NCBI GenBank assembly: GCA_025927665.1
Contig: JAICKZ010000167.1
Coordinates: 1-7,194 of the forward strand
Reading direction: 5' to 3'
Source: Steroidobacteraceae bacterium
GTDB taxonomy: Bacteria > Pseudomonadota > Gammaproteobacteria > Steroidobacterales > Steroidobacteraceae
Length of the DNA stretch: 7,194 nucleotides
In this document: one piece after another, positions 1-5,799 of the stretch
How the letters are laid out: every line of letters starts with the position of its first letter
Position numbering within the stretch: the first letter of the stretch is position 1
Position numbers and translations under genes: made by a program
Notes under the pieces: generated by a model
Database searches by the model: none
What the model was told of the DNA's origin: nothing
Seen by the model: the letters and a program-made list of their open reading frames with translations, nothing else

Positions 1-2180
1 GACATCATTTTGATTTACTCGCACGACTTGCGCAGTTGGCGGGCATTGCGATTGAACGGCGACGTGCGGATGATGCCTTGCGTGACAGTGAATTGCGTTA
101 TCGACGTCTGTTCGACAATGTAGTCGAAGGTGTTTACATGGCGTCGATTGATGGGCGTTTTCTATCAGTCAATCCTGCGTTGGTAAGAATGGTTGGCGCG
201 AGATCCGAAGCGGAATTGTTGGCGATGCCCGCTGAGCATATTTATGTCGATCCTTTGGTGCGATTAGAAATCATCGCCGCCATATCACGTGATGACGAGG
301 TGCGTGATGCCGAGTTTCAATTGCGTCGTGTCGATGGTAGTAGTTTGACGGTCAGTGAAAATGCTCGAAGTGTGCGAGATAGTAATGGACGTTTAATTGG
401 CTTTGAAGGCACTATCTCCGATATCAGTGCACGCAAGCGCGCGGAAATTGCAGTATTAGCGGAAAAAGAAAAAGCACAAGTAACGTTGGAATCTATCGGT
501 GATGCTGTCATTACCACCGACGCAACAGGATTAATCGAGTACATTAACCCAGTGGCAGAAGCATTAACTGGATGGAGAAGTCATGAGATCTGCGGTCATT
601 ACATTAATGAAGCATTCAGTATCGTTAGTGAAGGGGATCGCACCACAGTTGAAAATCCAGTTGTAGTTTGTTTGCGTGACGGTCACGTTGTGGAGGCCGA
701 AGGCTCGGCGATCTTGATTAATCGTGGAGGTCACGAAATCGCTATTGAAGATTCTGCTGCACCCATTCGCGATCGCCATGGCAACATGATTGGCGTGGTG
801 ATGGTGTTTCATGATGTGAGCAAGGAACGACGTTTACGTCGCGCGCTTGCCTATCAAGCGTATCACGATGCCTTGACCGGACTGATTAATCGTCGTGAGT
901 TTGAAAACCGTCTCTCCAATGCACTGAATTCCGCATTGAATGATAATACTTCGTGTCACGTGCTGATGTATCTTGATCTCGATCAATTCAAACTGATCAA
1001 CGACACCTGTGGACACCAGGCAGGCGATCAATTACTTAAACAAATTACTGGATTATTACAGACGCGTCTGCGTAGCAAAGATGTCATTGCGCGATTGGGT
1101 GGAGATGAATTCGGCGTGCTGCTTGAAAATTGCAACGCACCTCAAGCACTGCCAATTGCGGAGAATTTGCGTAAAGCCATTGGCGATTTTCGTTTTATAT
1201 GGAACGGTCAGACATTGAATGTCGGCGTTAGCATTGGCTACGTTGAGATCAATAGTAACAGTGGCAGTATGGTCAATTTAATGAGTGCGGCTGATATTGC
1301 GTGTTATGCAGCCAAGGACTCTGGACGCAATCGCGTTCATATTTATCAGCAAGATGAAGTTCCGCAACGCCATCGTGAAATGCAATGGGTGTCTCGCATC
1401 GTACGTGCTCGCGAAGAAAAACGTTTGGAACTTTATTATCAACCCATTATCCCTATCGGCCGGACTCATGATCCACGTGCGCACTATGAGTTACTGGTGC
1501 GTATGCGTAATGAAGAAGGTATGTTGGTGCTGCCAGGCGAATTTATTCCTGCGGCTGAACGCTACAACGTCATGCCTACCATCGATCGTTGGGTGGTACA
1601 GCAGGCGTTGACGACATTGGCGCATTGTCGCACTCATGTTGCAACAGAAACACCGTACATGATTTCAATCAACCTCTCAGGTACTTCACTCAACGACGAC
1701 AGTTTCCTGGAATTTTTAATCAACGAATTGCAGACTCATAACCCAAGTTCGGGGGCGGTATGTTTTGAAATTACTGAAACCGCTGCCATTGCGAATCTCG
1801 CCAAGGTAGTGCACTTCATGCGTGAAGTGAAGTCACGTGGCTGTCTTTTTTCGCTGGACGATTTCGGCTGCGGATTGTCATCGTTCATGTATCTTAAAAA
1901 TTTGCCCGTGGATTTTCTGAAGATTGACGGTCAATTCATCCAAAGCGTCAATGTCGACAATATTGACCGTAGTATGGTCGTTGCTATACACCAAATTGGA
2001 CAGGCAATGGGTATTAAAACTATCGCCGAACGTGTTGAGTCAGAGCAGGTGTTGCAAGCGTTAACCAGCATTGGAGTTGACTACGCGCAGGGTTTTCTAA
2101 TTGCCGAGCCACAATCGGTGCAATCACTTAATTTATTACCGCGTGCCGCACAATCGGTTGCCATGCTACGTACCGCATAA
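1..2180 (+). CDS. Bifunctional diguanylate cyclase/phosphodiesterase, GAF(tail)-PAS-PAS-GGDEF-EAL, 5' partial
   Basis: A cytosolic c-di-GMP turnover enzyme; no membrane segment is visible in this part. The frame is open to the left edge (first full codon at base 3, counted as residue 1; 725 residues here). Residues 1-20 look like the last helix of a GAF domain (LARLAQLAGIAIERR), so the TTG at base 36 is probably not the real start. Two PAS domains follow at about 28-145 and 155-275. The GGDEF domain (about 283-447) has intact GGDEF at 366-370 and RSKD at 357-360, five residues upstream, matching the RxxD product-inhibition site. The EAL domain (about 460-712) has the signature as ELL (E496) and keeps N557, E589, D619-D620, K640, E676 and Q696. 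By family knowledge both synthesis from GTP and hydrolysis to pGpG look possible; which dominates cannot be told. The PAS ligands are unknown. The stop is TAA, and no clear intrinsic terminator follows. Confidence 0.95.
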   Translation, partial: HHFDLLARLAQLAGIAIERRRADDALRDSELRYRRLFDNVVEGVYMASIDGRFLSVNPALVRMVGARSEAELLAMPAEHIYVDPLVRLEIIAAISRDDEVRDAEFQLRRVDGSSLTVSENARSVRDSNGRLIGFEGTISDISARKRAEIAVLAEKEKAQVTLESIGDAVITTDATGLIEYINPVAEALTGWRSHEICGHYINEAFSIVSEGDRTTVENPVVVCLRDGHVVEAEGSAILINRGGHEIAIEDSAAPIRDRHGNMIGVVMVFHDVSKERRLRRALAYQAYHDALTGLINRREFENRLSNALNSALNDNTSCHVLMYLDLDQFKLINDTCGHQAGDQLLKQITGLLQTRLRSKDVIARLGGDEFGVLLENCNAPQALPIAENLRKAIGDFRFIWNGQTLNVGVSIGYVEINSNSGSMVNLMSAADIACYAAKDSGRNRVHIYQQDEVPQRHREMQWVSRIVRAREEKRLELYYQPIIPIGRTHDPRAHYELLVRMRNEEGMLVLPGEFIPAAERYNVMPTIDRWVVQQALTTLAHCRTHVATETPYMISINLSGTSLNDDSFLEFLINELQTHNPSSGAVCFEITETAAIANLAKVVHFMREVKSRGCLFSLDDFGCGLSSFMYLKNLPVDFLKIDGQFIQSVNVDNIDRSMVVAIHQIGQAMGIKTIAERVESEQVLQALTSIGVDYAQGFLIAEPQSVQSLNLLPRAAQSVAMLRTA

Positions 2181-2524
2181 TCTTTATAGCATTATCCAAA
2201 CGTTTTGCGGCCAGATACGAAGCATTGTTATTGCTTATGATGTCATCTTCAATCGGATAGTTATTATTCTTATCTCACATGACATTGTGTTAGCTGATAA
2301 GGCTGTCGGTCTTCAATCAACCGATCCTATGAAGATTGCTGGAACGATGTCATCGATTTGTTTTGTGCTTAAAGGTACCGCGATTAGTCTAAAGAAAAAA
2401 TTGATATAGGGCGCATTTAATGGTCCGCCAATCATTCCTAACAATGCAGCTTGGTAAATATTGAAACAACGTTTCCGTACAGTTTCCGGACGAAAGAGTA
2501 CCACGCTAAAAAACACTTAAATTA

Positions 2525-2571
2525 TGGCGTTTCCAGCGAGGTTCGAACTCGCTTGCAGCCTTGAGAAGGCT
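2525..2571 (-). other. tRNA 3'-end-like element (hairpin, T-arm, acceptor 3' strand, CCA); probable tRNA fragment or attachment-site remnant
   Basis: Read on the - strand, a 6-bp hairpin with a 3-base loop (2571-2557) is followed by GCAA and then a perfect T-arm: stem GCGAG/CTCGC with loop TTCGAAC (2552-2536). Next come seven bases TGGAAAC (2535-2529), G (2528) and CCA (2527-2525). That is exactly the layout of a tRNA 3' end. The hairpin could be a long variable arm, and with the G discriminator this would suggest tRNA-Ser. It could instead be an anticodon arm with loop TTCTCAA (anticodon CTC, Glu). No upstream GTTTCCA 5' acceptor strand or D-arm is visible. Only TTCCA, just before the hairpin, could pair, giving 5 bp. 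The likeliest explanation is a duplicated or truncated tRNA 3' end, as left by tRNA-targeting integrases. A D-armless tRNA-like RNA is less likely. Confidence 0.55.
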
Positions 2572-2749
2572 AATATGTGGAAGTTTTAATGAACTCTAGC
2601 CCGGTTTATGCACTTATTTCCATTTAGTCGTATTGATACTGTGGGCAGCCGTACAGATCCGATATAGAGGATAAAGGACCCTAGAGACTATTAATCTCGC
2701 TGGCCTATGAGACCTGCTTGATTCTTCTATCAAATATCCGTTCACGATT

Positions 2750-2753
2750 GGAG
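2750..2753 (+). promoter_or_regulatory. Ribosome binding site (GGAG) fixing the start at 2760
   Basis: GGAG stands six bases before the ATG at 2760. It is the strongest Shine-Dalgarno match before any gene in the window. It favours this ATG over the in-frame TTG at 2718, which has no such site. Confidence 0.8.
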
Positions 2754-2759
2754 ATACCT

Positions 2760-3056
2760 ATGGTTACGATCAACGACAAGCATATGAATAAGTCTGACGT
2801 AAGCGCGTCAGAGAGTACAGACAAACGGAACCGCGATGACAGCTTCTCTGCAGAGATCAAACAAGAAGAGGTGCAAGGCGAAGGCGACTACCGAGCCGCT
2901 CGTGAGTTTAACGAATTAGAACATGCATTCGTTAAGTCAGGAGGGGTACCTGCGGCGGCGCGTGCGGCTGCACCGAAATCCGAAGCGGAGCGTCAAGAAA
3001 TGCTCAGAGCCGAACAGGAAGGAAAGCAGCGGTCGAAGGGAGAGGATCGCAACTGA
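2760..3056 (+). CDS. Conserved small hydrophilic protein of unknown function, 98 aa
   Basis: A small soluble, highly charged protein with no signal peptide, membrane segment or cysteine. The N-terminal 40 residues are polar and probably disordered (MVTINDKHMNKSDVSASE onward). The C-terminal half holds the core: DYRAAREFNELEHAFVKSG, then an Ala/Pro-rich turn (GGVPAAARAAAPKSEAE) and a Lys/Arg/Glu-rich helix to the end. From memory, this core resembles a short family seen in Gamma- and Betaproteobacteria that carries the same 'YxAAREFNE...FVxSG...AARAAAP' layout and has no assigned function. I cannot verify that without a search. The start is set by the GGAG site six bases upstream. The gene stands alone, with 579 bases before it and 184 after, and a strong hairpin follows its stop by about 30 bases. 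This suggests a monocistronic unit. Confidence 0.8.
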   Translation: MVTINDKHMNKSDVSASESTDKRNRDDSFSAEIKQEEVQGEGDYRAAREFNELEHAFVKSGGVPAAARAAAPKSEAERQEMLRAEQEGKQRSKGEDRN

Positions 3057-3088
3057 TGCAATGCTATTGACTCTATCAATATCAAAAA

Positions 3089-3108
3089 GTGCCCTTTTCG
3101 AAGGGCAC
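3089..3108. terminator. Stable 8-bp hairpin with TTCG loop, probable terminator
   Basis: GTGCCCTT and AAGGGCAC pair perfectly around a TTCG tetraloop, 32 bases after the stop of the 98-aa gene. On the + strand it is followed by CGTTATTG, a weak U-tract. On the - strand it is followed by TTTTTGATATT, a better one. By sequence it would therefore terminate leftward transcripts best and rightward ones less efficiently. No - strand gene is visible to its right, so ending the 98-aa gene's transcript is its likeliest use. Confidence 0.6.
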
Positions 3109-3240
3109 CGTTATTGTGACCTTCCGACAAAGCCCAAGTCGTCGCGACGCTATTCGTGCAAGCTGCACAGGCGCGTGTAATATCTCTTATTCTTACAGCA
3201 CCTAGTTTGACCTTGAGTCGAGTGCACACGTTACTAACAT

Positions 3241-4254
3241 ATGACTAGTACACAAAAAACCTCGGAAATTATAGATCGGCGCGTCTGCGTCGCTCCAATG
3301 ATGGATTACACCGATCGACATTGTCGTTACTTTTTGCGGCTGTTGTCGCCAAGTGCGTTGTTGTATACCGAAATGATTACCGCTAAAGCACTGTTGCACG
3401 GTAATGTGCCGCGACTACTTGATTTTGATACGAGCGAACAACCTGTTGCATTGCAACTAGGCGGTAGCGATCCCGAAGAATTAGCGATAGCTACAAAGCT
3501 GGCAATGCAATGGAACTATAGTGAAATCAATTTGAATTGCGGTTGTCCCAGCGACCGCGTCAAGAGCGGTCAATTTGGCGCCTGTTTGATGGGTGACGCG
3601 GCGCGAGTGCGTGATTGTGTTCTCGCCATGCGTACACAAACCAAGGTTCCAGTCACCGTTAAATGTCGCATCGGTATCGAGCCGGGAATGAACGATCTCA
3701 GTGACGAAGAATTTTTACAAAACTTTATTGCCACGGTTAGTGAGGCCGGTTGCACGGTGTTTATCATTCATGCACGTCGTGCGGTATTGAATGGACTCAG
3801 TCCCAAAGAGAATCGTGAAATTCCACCATTGCGATACGACGTGGCCATGCGCATGCGAGCTTTATTTCCTCATCTTACTTTTGTCATTAATGGAGGTATT
3901 CGTACTGTAGATGACGTAGTTGCACATCTTCAAGGGTTTGCCGGAGTGATGATTGGCCGTGAGGCTTATCAGAATCCATACTTGATGGCTGAATTGCATC
4001 AACAACTTTACGTGCCTGATCAGCCGCTACCCTCACGAGCCCACATCATCTTGGCTTATGCGCAATATATCGCTCAACAACAGTCACAAGGCGAACGTGC
4101 TAGCAACATGCTCAGACACGTCCTAGGTTTGTATAATGGCTTGCCGGGTGCACGATCATGGCGGCGTTTTCTCAGTGAAAATGCCAATCGCGTAAGTAAT
4201 GTTACCCAGTTATTGCAAGACTCGTCACGCATTGTCGAATCACAAGCGGCTTGA
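3241..4254 (+). CDS. dusA: tRNA-dihydrouridine synthase DusA, 337 aa
   Basis: An FMN- and NADPH-dependent cytosolic enzyme that reduces uridine to dihydrouridine in the tRNA D-loop (U20/U20a for the DusA branch). The protein follows E. coli DusA closely over its length. The N-terminal TIM barrel opens with VAPMMDYTDRHCRYFLRLLS and then LLYTEMIT. Next come PVALQLGGSDPEELA and the catalytic-loop motif NLNCGCPSDRV, with the likely proton-donor Cys at residue 102. FIIHARRAVLNGLSPKENR is the long DusA signature, and INGGI and GVMIGREAYQNP bind the FMN phosphate. The C-terminal helical domain (about 265-337) contains RHVLGLYNGLPGARSWRRFL. The length is normal and no key residue is missing. The ATG at 3241 lacks a clear Shine-Dalgarno; alignment supports it because the conserved part begins about 16 residues later. 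An 82-base gap separates it from the cyclase gene, so co-transcription is possible but unproven. Confidence 0.97.
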   Translation: MTSTQKTSEIIDRRVCVAPMMDYTDRHCRYFLRLLSPSALLYTEMITAKALLHGNVPRLLDFDTSEQPVALQLGGSDPEELAIATKLAMQWNYSEINLNCGCPSDRVKSGQFGACLMGDAARVRDCVLAMRTQTKVPVTVKCRIGIEPGMNDLSDEEFLQNFIATVSEAGCTVFIIHARRAVLNGLSPKENREIPPLRYDVAMRMRALFPHLTFVINGGIRTVDDVVAHLQGFAGVMIGREAYQNPYLMAELHQQLYVPDQPLPSRAHIILAYAQYIAQQQSQGERASNMLRHVLGLYNGLPGARSWRRFLSENANRVSNVTQLLQDSSRIVESQAA

Positions 4255-4336
4255 AGCGGATCAAATCAAAGTAGCCTTTAACGCTTGATCTCTGCTACTC
4301 TCGCACCGTCATGGGTATTATGTATAGAATAGCGGC

Positions 4337-5239
4337 GTGGGAAAGGACATAGAACTGGCAATCTTGTTCGCCGACGTGGTCGGCAGTACGCACATCTACG
4401 AAGTGATGGGCGATGCACGCGCTCGCGATATGATTTTAATGTGTGTAGAGATCATGCGTTCAGCGACTGAACTGCATGAAGGCACCGTCATCAAGACGAT
4501 TGGTGATGAAATCATGGCTACATTCCCAACGGCAGATGAAGCTTTGAATGCTGCCAGCCAAATGCAACATGAAATCCGTTCGCATGCCGAACTCAAAGTG
4601 GATGGCCAACCTATCGCGATTCGTATTGGCTGTCACTACGGTCCAGTGGTGCTTGAAAATCGTGATATTTTTGGTGCGGCTGTACACACCGCCAATCGCA
4701 TGACCAGCCAAGCGAAGGCAGGTCAGATCATGATTTCAGGTGCCATGGTGGATCGCTTGGCGCCTGAATGGCGATCATCGGTACGGCAGATTGATGTAAC
4801 TATGCTCAAGGGCAAGAGTAACGAAGAAGAGCTGTACGAAGTGTTGTGGCAAAAGGAAGATGCTACCAGCATGCTGCCTTCACTGGCACTGGGTGGTATG
4901 CGTGACAAGCAAAAGCTGCGGTTACGTTTACATTATCAAGGTGTGGAATTGATCGTGACCGACGGACGTCCGAGCATCAATATAGGCCGTGCTGAGGAAA
5001 ATGATTTGGTGATCAAAGGAAACTTGATTTCACGATTGCATGCTCGTATTGAATGTAGCCGAAATAAATTTTTATTGATTGATCAAAGCACCAATGGCAC
5101 CTTCGTGCTCAGCCATGGTGGCGAAGAATCTTTCGTGCGTCGCGATAGCCTGCAATTGAAGGGCGAGGGTATGATCGGCTTTGGCAAAACTCCCGATGCC
5201 AGCTCACCGCAACACTTGCGTTACGTCTGCGAAGAATAA
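4337..5239 (+). CDS. Class III adenylate/guanylate cyclase domain fused to a C-terminal FHA domain, 300 aa
   Basis: Probably makes cAMP from ATP in the cytosol and reads phosphothreonine through its FHA domain. The cyclase domain (about 6-170) has both metal-binding aspartates, D13 (LFADVVGST) and D57 (TIGDE). It also has the ATP-choosing pair K53 and D110, and the transition-state Arg R121. The Asn normally four residues before that Arg is His117 (VHTANRM), so activity may be altered. The FHA domain (about 194-285) has the usual phosphopeptide-binding residues: GR at 217-218, S232, H235 and N253-G254. There is no membrane segment. The start is GTG because an in-frame TAG at 4325 excludes anything earlier. 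No Shine-Dalgarno is visible. Its stop overlaps the next gene's ATG by one base, so it heads a coupled three-gene unit. The domain calls are firm; nucleotide specificity and activity are inferred. Confidence 0.92.
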   Translation: MGKDIELAILFADVVGSTHIYEVMGDARARDMILMCVEIMRSATELHEGTVIKTIGDEIMATFPTADEALNAASQMQHEIRSHAELKVDGQPIAIRIGCHYGPVVLENRDIFGAAVHTANRMTSQAKAGQIMISGAMVDRLAPEWRSSVRQIDVTMLKGKSNEEELYEVLWQKEDATSMLPSLALGGMRDKQKLRLRLHYQGVELIVTDGRPSINIGRAEENDLVIKGNLISRLHARIECSRNKFLLIDQSTNGTFVLSHGGEESFVRRDSLQLKGEGMIGFGKTPDASSPQHLRYVCEE

Positions 5240-5799
5240 TGTCAATGTCGCGCAGGCGCGATGCATCATCCAACTGTGTGAATAAATACAGGCGAATTGG
5301 AATTTCGCTTACGTATGTTTGCATGCAAGTTTTTCTGTATGTTTTGCTTGTGACCACTAACGCATTTGCCGCTGATCAAGTCAATCCATTGCCAAGCTCA
5401 CTACAGATTACGCTGATTCCAGAAGTGCGAATGGTAGAACATCTTAACGGCAGTGATCATTATCGTTATGTTCCCGCTGAGAATGTCGTTCAAGGCCAGG
5501 AAATTTATTACACAGTAAAAATCGTCAACGTGGGTGGTGACAAACTCAAACATGCAATTGTGGTTCAACCTATTCCCATTAATACACACTTGGTGGAACA
5601 CTCTGTCACCGGCGCAGGCGCGACGATTGCTTATTCGATTGATGGAGGTAAGGATTTTTTAAGCGCAGATGAACTGCAAAGTGTTGTGGATGATCGTTCA
5701 CCGACATTCGTGAGAGTGACGCATATTCGTTGGCAGTTCCGTCATGCATTGGCTTCGCACGTGGTGGTGCTGGCGCGCTTTCGAGTGGTCTTTGATTGA
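5239..5799 (+). CDS. Secreted DUF11-like protein, up to 186 aa
   Basis: An exported protein of unknown function, probably periplasmic or cell-surface. The N-terminus has basic residues (K16, R18, R19), a hydrophobic stretch at about 20-40 and a signal peptidase I site after AFA (residues 42-44). The mature part is one beta-rich domain resembling the DUF11/conserved-repeat fold: VVQGQEIYYTVKIVNVGGDKL, then PIPINTHLVEHSVTGAGA, YSIDGGKDF and a closing THIRWQF. Family members often decorate cell surfaces, but no partner is visible here. The ATG at 5239 overlaps the preceding stop (TAATG), which implies coupling. It gives an unusually long 19-residue n-region; a GTG at 5278 (residue 14) would give a more typical signal peptide beginning MNKYRRIG. 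The start is therefore uncertain. The last base of the TGA stop is the first base of the helicase ATG. Confidence 0.85.
   Translation: MSMSRRRDASSNCVNKYRRIGISLTYVCMQVFLYVLLVTTNAFAADQVNPLPSSLQITLIPEVRMVEHLNGSDHYRYVPAENVVQGQEIYYTVKIVNVGGDKLKHAIVVQPIPINTHLVEHSVTGAGATIAYSIDGGKDFLSADELQSVVDDRSPTFVRVTHIRWQFRHALASHVVVLARFRVVFD

Larger units (their letters stand above)
2181..2759. other. 579-base non-coding region with a possible decayed gene and a tRNA-3'-end-like element
   Basis: No frame here has both a convincing ribosome site and a recognisable product. The best coding-like stretch is on the - strand, 2516 down to 2313: a GTG start, 67 codons, a hydrophobic product with the stretch RPETVRKRCFNIYQ. 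I do not recognise it, and it may be a gene remnant. Short repeats are present: GATGTCATC at 2239-2247 and 2346-2354, and GTTTCCG at 2471-2477 and 2482-2488. The tRNA-like element at 2525-2571 is listed separately. From 2590 to 2745 I found no good sigma-70 promoter pair, although a promoter for the gene at 2760 must lie here or upstream. Confidence 0.6.

Noticed and set aside
1285..1611. 108-codon frame inside the GGDEF/EAL gene
   Set aside because: It is a shifted reading of a strongly conserved domain region, and its product is rich in scattered Cys and Met with no domain likeness.
2525..2571. tmRNA (ssrA) 3' end
   Set aside because: The acceptor strand is not the tmRNA type (CAGCTCC before ACCA), no 5' GGGGNTG partner was found within 500 bases on that strand, and no tag reading frame was seen.
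2524..2589. 21-codon + strand reading frame, ATG to TAA, across the tRNA-like element
   Set aside because: It has no ribosome site and its codons are the complement of the T-arm and hairpin, so it is explained by the RNA-like structure.
2701..2719. Sigma-54-like promoter (TGGC...TGCTT) before the 98-aa gene
   Set aside because: GG and GC are separated by 12 bases rather than the required 10.
3285..3330. Use of the dusA 5' end as an integration site
   Set aside because: The dusA 5' region is a known target of a family of island and prophage integrases, but here dusA is intact and I found no second copy of this stretch upstream and no integrase gene in the window.
4311..4352. 13-codon upstream frame (ATG at 4311) overlapping the cyclase start
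   Set aside because: There is no Shine-Dalgarno before it and it is in another frame; short frames like this are expected by chance.
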